Source: Solenopsis invicta (lineage: Eukaryota; Arthropoda; Insecta; Hymenoptera; Formicidae). Taken from it: a stretch of DNA of 64,000 bases. The stretch spans positions 5,732,501 to 5,796,500 of the forward strand of contig NC_052667.1 of assembly GCF_016802725.1 (NCBI RefSeq). Reading direction: 5' to 3'. The translations under genes and the position numbers were made by a program. The notes below the pieces were generated by a model that saw nothing but the letters and a program-made list of their open reading frames with translations, was not told where the DNA came from and did no database searches. This document shows positions 12,081 to 23,905 of the stretch, piece by piece (the first letter of the stretch is position 1; the number at the start of each line of letters is the position of its first letter).

Positions 12081-13400
12081 GTTATTAAAAGATATGTGTA
12101 ACATGTTTCGCAGCAATAATTGACGATTTTAAAGATGAAGTTTAACAGTTAGAGACACACTTACGCTTTTAATATCAAAAGAAAAACTTTGAAAGAAAGA
12201 GAAAAAAATATTTTCATTTAAGGACATTTCTCAAAACACTTTGTAAGAAAATTATGAAAAAATTACAGATTGTATTTGAAAGTAGTAAAAAAAAAAATTT
12301 AGCGACAATTCTCTATCTGAATAAAAAGTTATTTCAATAAGAATTAGACACGTGAGCCCTAATGAAAATAATTAACAATGAAATCATTACGATGCAGAGA
12401 TCAGTTCTGAAAATAAACAAAATTTATTTATTTATTTACGAAATAACTAAACAGACAATGATAATAAAACTTTGTACAAATCTTGAACGAAAAAAAAATA
12501 ATTTTGTTGAAATACATATCTGAAAATAATTATGTTAAACTATTTCAAAAATTGTATAGGATTTAACTTGGTTGTTCAGAATTGTCAAAACTATTTGCTG
12601 CAACATTACCATGTTTAGACGTCCTTGATGGCCCAAAATAAAATTTATTTTCTGATCTGTATCTGCTTAAATTTTTAGATGCTGCAGTAAAATTGTTCTT
12701 TTAATGTGAATACTTCAAGTATTTCATAAAAATTGAGATTCTTCTTAATGTTTTAAAAAATAATTTAATTTTTATTAACAAAAGAGTAACTAAATTGTTA
12801 AAATATGTTATTAAATGAAAATATAATTTTATTCACACAACTTTTATATGTATATAGTTTCTTCGAAGTGTTAATATTCAACACATTTCCAAATTTTATT
12901 TACTTTGCATGAACCGTACATTCGATACATCCTTAAATAATTTATTTATTTAATCTGATAACATTTTCTATCATACAGAGATTTATTAATTTATAATACT
13001 TTAATAACATTTACATAAAAATATGCAAAAAAATCTAATTAAAAGGATTACCAGAATAATAAAAGAGTTTCTCTTTATCACATACAATTAAACATTGATA
13101 TACTAATGTTTCAAATTCTTTTTATTGTCTCTTTGTTTTAATTCTGCAGCTTTAAATACGCACGCACGCATATTTATAATATAATATAATAGGATTATAA
13201 AATACACTTATATATACAATGCAGCAATTTTATTTATTAATTAGCGTATTAATTAAACCAACATAAATACGTATTATTATAATTAACAATATTAATTAAT
13301 AATCAGTGCATTACGGTTATCTCGTATTAACACCGTGTCGACTATTAAACTTTGCTTCAAGATAATGTTATCGTTTGTTTAAATTACTTATTCAGAAATT
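12081..13400. other. AT-rich intergenic DNA, no gene seen
   Basis: No coding signal. Probable diverged palindromic repeat material around 12,290-12,720, but I could not define ends. Confidence 0.5.
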
Positions 13401-14590
13401 AATTATAATACGAAGTAGATTGCTGCAAATATTTGGACACAACGTTTGTTTGAAAAATGTCTGTCTAAGGAAGGAATTACATTCGTAATGTCGAGTGTAC
13501 CTACGTATGTGCACACAAAGCGGGCGCAATTATGCCACGAGCGCGCATGAACGTGGTACATACACAGTTTATAAATTACCTCGTAAAAGTTGGAAGGACG
13601 CGTTCCGGGATCATTTTTGCAGGCCGCGATTCCGCGCGCCGATAGTAATCGACGCGACTTGAATTTTTTATTCCAAGTTTCGAATTCATCCGACGGTGCC
13701 GTTGCAATTGAGGGCGCGAGAGAAAGAAAGAGAGAGAGGGGGGAAACGGGGAGAGGAGAACGTGGAAGAGAGAGAAATGACCTCTCATTGCACGGGGAAC
13801 GGGACGATATATTAATTAACTCGACGAGAGCGGTGAATTGCAAAATAATTCAGCTTTTTATTATTACGCGGCACGAACTGAGAGTATAAAATCGTTTACT
13901 CTTTTCGATGATCACAATTGCAAAATGCCATCGGGTTAACGAAGTCTCGTCTGCTATTCGAGTCTACGCACTGTGTATATTGCCGGATGAAAAAGTATCG
14001 CAAATTAAAATTAAATCTACCGATGTAATTTATACCTGGATAGTCGGAACAGTGCATATAATGTTAATTGAAATAGCAGGAAAAGTTGGTTTTTTCCATC
14101 ACTACTGCGTACATATTTCGCGGAAAAACCTTTTTTTTACGCCAACCTTTCATCCAACGAGAAAGATCTTCAAAATGATACATAATAATTGTAATAATAG
14201 TTAAAACTTCTATCTTGTCCAGAGTCTTTGTAAACATTCGAGAAACCGAACGCAAATATATTTTCAAGGAACGTCAAACTGTTATCCAGGGGCAGTAGTA
14301 AATTTTATACATATGTACAAGCTCATCTTTCCATTTCTTTTTAAGTGCACTAAGAGAAACATTTTGTGAAATAGACCAAACAGAAATAAATTTTATAGTT
14401 ATAATTACTAATATACAGTTGTTTTGACCAAACAATCTGTATGCCTTATCAAACAATTGTTTTTATACAACTATAATCAGATGGTTTGTTAAATGTACCT
14501 AAGTTTTTGGCACCAGTAACTACAAAACTCATTTGATCACTATTTAACCAAACGATTGATTGATATTTCCTCCAGTGTGCAGGAAATTCA

Positions 14591-14759
14591 CACTGAAAGA
14601 AATGGGAAGGACAATTTTGTTGAAATACAGATATAAAAATAATTATCATTAATTAAAATAATTACATTGCATTAGAAAAGAGATTTGGTAAGTACTATCA
14701 AATTTATTAATAATTATTTTCATCATATTTGTATTCCAACAAAATCGTTCCTTTAAGTG
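14591..14759. mobile_element. Palindromic MITE
   Basis: Starts CACTGAAAGAAATGGGAAGG and ends CGTTCCTTTAAGTG. ACAATTTTGTTGAAATACA pairs with TGTATTCCAACAAAATCGT. About 169 bp with no frame. Confidence 0.7.
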
Positions 14760-14843
14760 CATGAAACTTTTCCATCTTACGTTTTGCGAGGGAAAGACTT
14801 CGAGTTTCCTGGGACAATTTTTTCAAGTGACGGCGTGTCAGGA

Positions 14844-14880
14844 CCTCCGTAGTTCTTCTCTAGAGGAGAAGAACCGGAGG
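14844..14880. repeat. Short near-perfect hairpin
   Basis: CCTCCG..GTTCTTCTC on the left pairs with GAGAAGAAC.CGGAGG on the right around a TAGA-type loop, 37 nt in all. It could be a chance inverted repeat. Confidence 0.5.
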
Positions 14881-16900
14881 AAAAAGTCGAGCAATTACAA
14901 TCAAAATTCTAAAACCGGAATGCCAATTTCACGGTGATTCCGCCCTGTTGTTCCAGGGAATGCAACCGTGAAAAGCAGCCGGTATTTCGCAATTGATTAT
15001 TATATGCCGTAAACATTCGCGCGCTCGTTCGCGCTCCCCTGTTATCTTTAGCGGCATGATTCAATATTCCGACTCGAGGCAGAATCCGCTTCGAGGCGGA
15101 TTCGCCGCCGCCCGTTTGCGGCGCATTATAATTCCGTAAGCTGCTGCACCTGAACGAGCATCATTTTCGTTGATATCACTTTCTGTGTTCTCCGATGTGT
15201 TGTAGCCACCGGCGCGGTGGCTTATACTACAAAGTCTGACGTGCGCCTCATTCCATAATTCATACCGCGGTGGATGTCATGCAATGATAAAGTGATATTG
15301 TGTTGCAAATTTATATGACACTCGCCCGCCATTGGCCGACGCGTTTAGGTAATGAGATTCACTAAGAGAGGATATACAATTGACGCGTGGGCGGTGGTGA
15401 TGTTCCCGTGATAAATATGGGTTTAGAAACTTAACTGGCGATAAAGCCGCGTAACTCTTCGCGCGCGCTGCGCGCACGTCGCTCCCAATTAATGTCTCCG
15501 ATCGTCGTGAAATATTGACCGTAAAATCGAGCATTTTGACGCAACGATGTGCATGCGCGATTGTAACCGATACAGAACGCGCCCGGAGATTTTGTTGCCC
15601 CTCTATCGTCTCCCGATAATACCTGATTTTTGCAGCAAAATAAAATTTAATTTCTCTAATTATTACGTATAATTCTGATAAACCGATTGATACATTTGTG
15701 GTAATAATTGGCGAATTGCAATAACGAATTAATTAATTACGCGAAATTAATTGCGATATTATCAAAGCGCTGGTAGTACGATCGTTGTTCACCCCGCTCA
15801 TTCTTTTCTCTCCGCGCGCGGATGCATTTTTTATCTTTCGCCCGTTTCGCTCTGACGCGAATCGCGAATAAGACGCAGTATGCAGGTTTCGCGGTAACGT
15901 AAAACATCGCGCGTGATGTCTGCGTAATTTATGCCGCGATCCCATACGTACGTACGTGCGGGAGCGCGTGGCGTTGCCCTGGTTATACGTAAAATAACAA
16001 ATACGGTCGGAGAACTCTTGCGTATTCATCGCGCCGCGCGCGCGCCCTGGGAGGTATCTCGATTTCGAATTCAGTAATTATTACATTTATTAATGCCCGC
16101 CCGCGTTCAACGTTAATATGCAGAATATGCAAAATAATTATTTTATTTATTCTGTTGATCCGATAAATATTAAACCGCTCTCTCCCTCTTTCTCTGGCTA
16201 CGCGCTGTATATAATTACTAGTTAATGCTGACTATTAAATGATGTTTATTCCGAGATCATATGAAAGCGCACTCGTTCTCCTTGCAAGAAATGCGATTTT
16301 CAGATCACGGATTAAATTCAAATTGCGTCATATCAACGTAATATCGCGTTACACGCAATTACACGTCTTTAATAAATATATGTTTTAAATTAATCTTCGA
16401 CGAGTAAAATAATTGTAGGAATGAATTTAATACAAAATGTCGAGTTTATTTTCCAGTAAATTTTACCGGTATTTCCATTGCCACTTAGCGATTACGTTCG
16501 AGATTACGTCGAGATTAATTAAATCGTACTTGAATCTATCGCGACGATAGAGCGTCGGATAATCCGATTTCAACTTGGTCGTCCCGGTAGCGATTGGCTG
16601 GGCGAGAACAAGCGGCTCCTTTGATTCTGGTCAGCGGAATTTTGGTATATCTATCGTATATATCGATTGTACGGGGGCTCGTACCCGTGCGCAGGTCAGT
16701 TCGCGTAAGTTCTGCTTTCCCTAATTGTACTTGTTGCACTTCACCGGGTCGGATGCACACGACTCTGGCCCTGGCGTCTTGCCAAACCCTTGACAAATGA
16801 CGCCGTAATACGGCATACGTCATCCCTCCCTAATTCTACGTGGAATTTACCGGAATTGCCGTTTCTGCCATCGATCTCCTTTCGTCGCGAGAATTTTATT

Positions 16901-18400
16901 AAAGTTCTTCGCCCATAAATCCGCCAAAAGAATCATTCGACTTTTACTAGCGAAGCACATTTAAATTTTGTTAATCTAGGCGAAACCTGGGAGAAACAAT
17001 TCATGTCGCTTTTCTGTTTCATAAAAATCCATCAAACTTTATCGATTTAATTTGCGTCGCGTCATTATTAATACACGTTGCTCATTTAAATGATGGAAAT
17101 GGGATATCAAATGGCAGTTATAAACTATTCATATCCGTAATGCATATGGCGCAGAGGGATTATACGAATAAATAATGCTTTTAATTAAAGTCTAATTTAA
17201 CGGTCTTGACCTATTGGTCTCTACGGGTGACAATGCGAATTAGAAGGAGGTTGCGCGAAGTTTGCGCGCGAGAGTACTCGTGCATTGACGATTAAGTATC
17301 ATTAAACCGTACCAAAGCTCAGTAAATTAACGATCATTACACGGAAATGCTAGCTACCCTAATCGCGGTTATGCATTAATAGGAGAGCTTCACGCTCGTA
17401 ATTCATCATCCATTGTATGTTCACGATGACGTTGCACGATATTCTCCTTGAAATGCGTGCTCGATATTTTGTTTTGCAAAAACAACGAAATAATGAAATA
17501 AAATTCTAAATAAATTTCAATAACAAAAATACCGTGATAGTTAAACGCTTAATAAAAAAGACGGCCATTTTCAATTGGAAAAAATCGTTCCTCCGATAAT
17601 TTCCAAGATTTGATCAGACGTGTAAAACCTCTCAGTTGCTTCATTCATTTTCTCTTATTAATTGATGCCACGGTCAAATTGTTGTACATTTACGAGATGA
17701 GTAATACGCGGTATACTGGAAATTCAAGTTGACAATTGATCGCCCACGTATATGCAATTTCACGTCGCGAACGTATTCAGGGAATGGGATAGATCTTGTT
17801 TGCCCGCGTGTCAACGATACCTATTATTGTCGATCCTTATTTGCATGGTCAATAACATGGGGAAATCTGTTGCCACCCCTTTCCGCCCAGGAATTGCGGA
17901 GAGGATTTGCGCTGTATTCGATGCCAAGGGGACCACCGTCGTACCGGGGGGGGCTTTTCAGAGGTGCACCGATAAATCAGGGGCTCACGACACAACTGTA
18001 TCGCCGTCCCAGTTCGCAATAGTGCACGAATCTACCTTGAAAGAGAGGGAGAGAGAGAGAGAGAGAGAGACATCGATACAAAATTTCGCGGCACGCAATT
18101 CCGTTAACAGCGGAATGCAATTCTCGCAGCTTTCATTTCCTCCTTCGTATGATGGTCGCGCGCGAAATGCGATAACGCGGTCAAGAGCCTCGGTAAATTG
18201 AGTTTGAATTAACAATTATAGCAAACACGAGTATAATTATATGTATTGTGATAGGCTTTCTAGATAATAAACGCATTTGTACATTGCGATATAACATTTC
18301 CTAATGTAACAAAGAGAAAGAAAGAGAGAGAGAGAAAGAGACAAAAAAGAATAAAATTATATTATGACTTTGTTCAAAATCTGAGTGCCTTCCTTGTACA
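16901..18400. other. No gene assigned; two GA-rich microsatellites
   Basis: No supported exon. Purine microsatellites of GA/GAAA type lie at about 18,042-18,070 and 18,311-18,341. Frames of about 100-150 codons at 17,729-18,201 run through one of them and are not protein-like. Confidence 0.5.
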
Positions 18401-18404
18401 CCAA

Positions 18405-18570
18405 AAAGAAAAAAAATATTTAGCGCTTTCAGTAAAAATTGTTCAGTTGAAGTTATTTTAACAACAATTAAATATTTTACTTTGTATAACAAAAAATTTA
18501 TTTTCTTCTGTGAAATATATGTAAATACAAAAATATTCTTAAGTGTTTTATTCAATAGATTTTAATAAAA
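18405..18570 (+). repeat. Dispersed repeat family R2, copy 1
   Basis: Contains GCTTTCAGTAAAAATTGTTC, then a block like TTAACAACAATTAAATATTT and a run ending AAATACAAAAATATTCTT. The same order of blocks occurs at 48,150-48,310 and, more diverged, at 61,690-61,960. Confidence 0.5.
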
Positions 18571-19690
18571 TTTGTTGTTAACAAAATATTTGGTAATTAT
18601 TTATAATAAGCCTCACCTAAAAACTTAAATGTACTCATTCGACGCGTTTTCACTCAAAATAAAAGAATATGGAAGAAAAACGTGGCGATCTGTCTCGCGA
18701 AGAGAGTTATTAAACGTTAAAGTTAGCGAGTTAGAGCTGTTAGGATGTCATACTAAGGCCGCAAGTCTGATTCACGTTCAAAGCGCTATTGGCCTCTATT
18801 GTTCATTAAGAATAAACAAGAATAGAATGAAGCCAATAACGATAATTTGAACGCGAATCAGATCTGATCAGGGGATCTTAACATTAAGCTAGCCTCTTCC
18901 CCAACAAAAAATATATTTTTTATAAAAACCAATTTACAAATACAATAGAATGATAATTTGGGGCTTTAAGAAATAATGAAAATAAATCGACGTTTATTAA
19001 GCTGGCACAGCCATTTTAGCACAATCAAATGCGACTCATTTGGTTGACAAGAATTATTTGCTACTTTTATTTGCTAATTTCTTGTTCTATTTATAATGTT
19101 TTTGCTGCAATAGTTTCGCTATAAACAATGGCTGTGCTACTTTAATAGACGTACATTCTTACTGCATTTAAGTTCACTATTATATAAATAAGTAATAAGT
19201 AAAAAATAATTTTAATTTAATTTAATTTAAACTCAAAAGTTATAAGTACTTAAAAAGTGCAAATTATTTTAAATAGTTATTTTGTGTATTTTACATATTA
19301 TTTTTTATAATATATTTTACAATAAAAAATATCTCATGATATTATCAATTTTCTGAAAATCTTGCAGGTGTAAGCACTTGGCAAAAAGTGTACAAGAATA
19401 TTTTTTTTCAAGCTCTTGCATGTTTATTCTACAAATTTCAGACAAGTAAAATATGATTTGTAAACTCATTTTAATGTTCATGCAAATACGAGCTAATAGA
19501 TTAATATAATAAGTTTCATTATATGTACTGAAGTATATATTTACATGAAATAAATATTTGGATGAAAATACTTTTTAAGATCAAATATTGATATTAATCT
19601 AGCGTAGTGCATCCATTTTAAAAAGCAATAGATCTTTATCAATATTTAACAAAGATTCATTACTAGATTAAAATATAATTTGTCACTCAC

Positions 19691-19729
19691 CAACACATGA
19701 TGCACAGCAGTGGAGTTTTCAACTTCGAC
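19691..19729 (-). ncRNA. Exon-like 39-nt block, left arm
   Basis: On the - strand this block is preceded by TTACAG (acceptor) and followed by GTGAGTGAC (donor). It is 39 nt, the same length as its mirror copy in the right arm. As codons it would be 13 residues, but with no linked frame I treat it as an exon of a possible non-coding transcript. Confidence 0.5.
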
Positions 19730-20353
19730 CTGTAAAACACAAATAAATATAATTCACATTATAGTAGCGTTCACAATAATTAATTTTGCTGCTTTGAATT
19801 AAACCAGCTATAGGCATTACAATTGCAATAAGCTCTTTTATCACTAATTAACAGATTTAAATTTACATATTGACAGACAATATGTCATATTAAAGCTAGA
19901 GTCACGAATGTAATTATTTCAGGTCAGATGTGCGAAAACTAACATTATTCTAACTGTAAGGTGAGATATCTAACAGCCGAGGGCAAGAAGATAAGGGTAC
20001 AAATTTGAAACTGTTAACTAGTGATAAAATAAAGAATCTATTGCAATTGTAATGCCTGTAGCTTACTCTATTTATAATCGTGGACCTTAAGAATCTTAAC
20101 AAAATTCACTTTTTCTGAAATCTTAAGAAAATGACAGATAATATTAAGATAATTGTACGCTTACAATAGTGTATATTAGAATAAATATTTTATATAGAAA
20201 TTTATATACAAAGCGTTATAGAGTTTTATAATCTGTAAGATTTTATAAAATTTTAATAGAAATATGGAACTGTGAACTAATGATAAAATAAAAACGTAAA
20301 AGTTATCTATGTTTCTTCGTTCTATCAATTAATAAAGTAATGCACAAACTTAC

Positions 20354-20930
20354 CGAATTACTCCACAGAGGCCGTCTCTCGCCGACGATGTTTCGGTAGC
20401 TCCAATCGCACATTGATGCTGTGCGATATTTCATTCGGCACTCACGACACTACGCGGACATGTCACACACGAGTTGCAATAAAACGTAATACGCGATCGC
20501 GGCCGATCAGGAGTAACAAAGATTGCGAAACAAGCGGAGAATCGAGTAACGTTATACGAACACAAGACAGCAACGAGCCGCGAACGACAAGCTCGTAAAG
20601 CTTCACAAATGAGACACGATCTGTATACGATCCTGGCACTCATGCTGCTATTACACGCGATACACCCGACGTTATATCCGTACAGATTTTCAACACGAGG
20701 AACACGAAAGAAGCACCAGAAGCACGGAGCGTCCACCTGTCACCGGTATAGGTGGGTAGAGGACAAAGCAACATGGTAGCAGCGGTGACAGCAACTCGAC
20801 GACCGTCGTCGGTGCTGCACAGTTACTTTACTACGCGCAGATTGCGAGACAAGCGGAGAATCGACAAGAATCGAGTAACGTTACACGAGCACGAAGAAAC
20901 ACGAAAGAAGCACCAAAAGCACGAAGCGTC
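20354..20930 (-). ncRNA. GC-rich first exon candidate, left arm (5' end unknown)
   Basis: On the - strand, GC-rich DNA runs from the palindrome centre down to a consensus donor (AATTCG then GTAAGTTT, exon end at 20,354). The mirror donor in the right arm is at 22,062/22,063. The 5' limit is a guess. Short frames are open but unrelated to known proteins. Confidence 0.4.
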
Positions 20931-21030
20931 CGCCGGTCACCGGTACAGACGCGTAGAGTACAAAACAACATGGCGCTGGCAGCGACTCGACGACCGTCGT
21001 CGGTGCTACGCAGTCACTACGCCATCTACG
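20523..21030. repeat. Direct duplication inside the left arm only
   Basis: Blocks such as CACGAAAGAAGCACCA, GCGTCC.CC.GTCACCGGTA, CAACATGG and GACGACCGTCGTCGGTGCT occur twice in the same order (about 20,703-20,820 and 20,896-21,000). GACAAGCGGAGAATCGA and GAGTAACGTTA also recur. The right arm has a single set, so the left arm gained a tandem copy after the palindrome formed. Confidence 0.75.
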
Positions 21031-21257
21031 AACGTTGCCGAGCGGCGGCGGACGCGAACGAGTGTCGACGCGGTCGCCCGAGGCGCTCGGTCGCGTCCGG
21101 CGCCGCTCGGCAACGTTCGTAGATGGCGTACGTGACTGCGCCGCGCACGCTACCTACGAACGTTGCCGAGCGGCGCCGGAAGCGACCGAGCGCCTCGGGC
21201 GACCGCGTCGACACTCGTTCGCGTCCGCCGCCGCTCGGCAACGTTCGTAGATGGCGT
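21020..21257. repeat. Nested palindromes at the palindrome centre
   Basis: CGCCATCTACGAACGTTGCC or its complement occurs four times: forward at about 21,020, complement at about 21,110, forward (CTACCTACGAACG variant) at about 21,150, complement at about 21,238. Each half (about 108 bp) is itself a palindrome, and the two halves are inverted copies of each other. The block is very GC-rich and would form stable hairpins. Confidence 0.85.
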
Positions 21258-21289
21258 AGTGACTGCGTAGCACCGACGACGGTCGTCGA

Positions 21290-22062
21290 CCGTCGAGTCG
21301 CTGCCACCGCCATGTTGCTTTGTCCTCTACGCGCCACTACGTACCTATACCGTGATGATCGACGGACGCTCCGTGCTTCCCGGTGCTTCTTTCGTGTTCC
21401 TCGTGTTGAAGCTCTGTGCGGATACAACGTCGGGTATGTCGAGCGTAGTAGCAGCGTGAGTGCCAGGATCGTATAGATCGTATCTCGTTCGTCAAGCGTT
21501 ACGAGCTTGTTGCTCGCGTCTTGTTGCTGTCTCGTACTTGTGTAACGTTACTCGATTCTCTACTTGCCTCATAATCTTCGTTATTTCGACCACGATCGTA
21601 TCACATTTCGTTGGAGCTCGTGTGTAATATGTTACCCGCGCATTATCGTGAATGTCGAATAAAATATTGGGCCGTTCGACCGAAGCTCGTTGTATTAGCG
21701 ACGGCATTAGCCCGTCGGTTGATCGCATTTTTCAACCCGCGCCTGTTCGTTTTCGGTCTCACTTCGTATGTTTATCAGTATGTGAGAATGCGAGCATAAT
21801 AATTGTTCGGTGACGCTCGTGTTGCGTGTTGTATGTCAGCCACGGTTTGCAACAGCCGCAACCGGTCGAGAGGTTAAGTTACGCCGCTCCTGATTCCCTC
21901 GCGCTCGAGATTCGTCGTTTGCCGAGACAGTGATTTCCCCAACGACGTCGTGGGTGTGGTATCGTAAGTGAACAATATATCGTGTGGTCGTCGTTAATGT
22001 GCGATTGGAGAGCGACAAAAAGAGACATCGTCAGCGAAGGACGGCCTCTGTGGAGCAATTCG
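21290..22062 (+). ncRNA. GC-rich first exon candidate, right arm (5' end unknown)
   Basis: GC-rich sequence runs from the palindrome centre to a good donor (GAGCAATTCG then GTAAGTATT, exon end 22,062). The mirror copy in the left arm keeps the same donor. The region contains several short frames on both strands, none recognisable. The 5' end is arbitrary. Confidence 0.4.
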
Positions 22063-22541
22063 GTAAGTATTTAAAATATTTACTCTAATAAACAACATTG
22101 TAAGCGTACAATTATTCTAACTAATATTACATATCATTATCTTAAGATTTCAGGAAAAATGAATCTTGTTAAGATCCTTGAGGTCCATGATTATGAATTG
22201 AGTAAGTTACAGGCATTACAATTGCAATAAGTTCTTTATTTTATCACTAGTTAACAGTTTCGGATTCGTGCCCTCACCTTCCTACCCTTGCTTGTTCGAC
22301 ATTTCATTTTTTACAGAATAATGTTTGCTTTCGCACATCTGACCTGAAATAATTATATTCTGGGCTCTAGCTTTAATATGACATATTGTTTGCTGTATAT
22401 AGCGAATTTGAAACTGTTAACTAGTGATAAAATGAAGAGCTTATTGCAGTTGTAATGCCTATAGCTTGTTCAATTCAAGCAGCAAAATTAATTATTGCAA
22501 ACACTACTATAATGTGAATTATATTTATTTGTATGTTACAG

Positions 22542-22580
22542 GTTGACGTTGAAAACTTCACTACTGTGCATCATGTGTCG
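22542..22580 (+). ncRNA. Exon-like 39-nt block, right arm
   Basis: Preceded by GTATGTTACAG and followed by GTGAGTGAC, a clean acceptor/donor pair. It is 39 nt long and mirrors the left-arm block, with a handful of substitutions. Conservation of both splice sites in both diverged arms suggests selection or recent common use. Confidence 0.5.
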
Positions 22581-23905
22581 GTGAGTGACAAATTATATTT
22601 CAATCTAGTAATGAATCTCTGTTAAATATTGATAGAGATCCATTGCTTTCTAAAATGGATGCACTACGCTAGATTTATATTAATATTTAATCCTGGAAAG
22701 TATTTTCATCCAAATATTTATTCCATATAAATATATACTTCAGTATGTACAATCAAACTTATTATATTAATCTATTAGCGCGTATTTGGATGAACATTAC
22801 AGGAAAACGAGTTTACAAACTATATTTAACTCATCTGAAATTTGTAGAATAAACATGCAAATGTGAAAAAATATTCTTGTACATTTTTTGCCAAGTGTTT
22901 ACACCCGCAAGATTTTTAGTAAATTGATAATATTATGAGATATTTTTTATTGTAAAATGTATATAATATAAAATAATATGTAAAATATATAAAATAATTA
23001 TATAAAATAATCTGCACTTTTCAAGTACTTACATTATAACTTTTGAATTTAAATTAAATTAAATTAAAATTATTTTTGAGTTATTACTTATTTACAAAAT
23101 AGTAAAATAAAATGCAGTAAGAATGTACATCTATTAAAGTAGCACATCCATTATTTGTAGCGAAACGGTTGCAGCAAAAAAATTTGAAATACAGTAATAA
23201 ATTAGCAAAAAAACAAAAAAATAGCAAATAATTCCTGTCAACCAAATGAGGCGCACTTGATTGTGCGAAAATGGCTGTGCCAGCTTAATAAACATCGATT
23301 TATTTTCATTATTTCTTGAAGTACCAAATTAGCACTTAATTCTACTGTATTTGTAAATTGGTTTTGATGAAAAATATTTATTTGGGGGTGGGGGGCTCAC
23401 TTAATGTTAAACCAACCCCACCCAATTTTTGTTTAATTTTCTGCCAAACGGTTCGAGTTTAATTTCGGACTGCAGCACTTAATTAGCATTTAATTTTTTA
23501 ATATTTTAAAATTAATTTTGCGCTGGTGGGAGGAAAGTGTTAGTTTAATAGGGGTAATGTAAATACATATGCGCCATGTTGATTCATTTAGTCCGCTGTC
23601 CGATTCGCGCTCAAACTACTATTGGCTTTATTCTAATAATATGTTCGTGTTTATACTTAATGAATAATAAAGATAGAAGCCAATAGCGCTTTGAACGTGA
23701 ATCGGACCACGGCGTTAGACAGTATGACATATCTTAACATCTAACTTGCTAACTTTAACGCTTAATAACTCTCTTCACAGGACAGATCGCCACGTTTTTC
23801 TTCCAATTTCTTTTATTTCAAGTAAAAACGCGTTGAATATACATTTTTATTATTAAGATTTGAGGTGAGGCTTTTATTCTAAATAATTACCAAACATTTT
23901 TCTTA

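Larger units (their letters stand above)
13401..16900. other. Intergenic or intronic DNA, no gene assigned
   Basis: Moderate GC with local purine runs (GA-rich at about 13,720-13,780) and CpG-rich patches at about 15,000-15,600 and 15,780-16,050. Open frames of 70-146 codons here are low-complexity shadows of those biases. No splice-consistent exon was found. Confidence 0.45.
18581..23905. repeat. 5.3-kb imperfect palindrome (giant inverted repeat)
   Basis: The two halves are diverged inverted copies along almost their whole length, with axis near 21,137. Paired landmarks, left and right: TTTGGTAATTATTTATAATA (18,590) with its complement at 23,880; AAAAACGTGGCGATCTGTC (18,677) with 23,800; GCTGGCACAGCCATTTTAGC (19,000) with 23,280; the 39-nt exon-like block at 19,691-19,729 with 22,542-22,580; GTCAGATGTGCGAAA (19,924) with 22,335. 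The arms differ by many substitutions and indels, so they are old or gene-converted rather than an assembly duplicate. No transposase is visible and I could not define target-site duplications. It could be a fold-back transposon, or an inverted duplication of a transcription unit. Confidence 0.9.

Noticed and set aside
13403..13843. 146-codon - strand frame
   Set aside because: Runs through a purine-rich microsatellite, giving Ser/Pro/Leu repeats; no conserved-looking segment or splice context.
20431..21476. Several 100-130-codon frames in the palindrome centre
   Set aside because: They occur on both strands, are mirror copies of each other and consist of Arg/Ser/Thr-rich CpG translation; splice signals point to non-coding exons.
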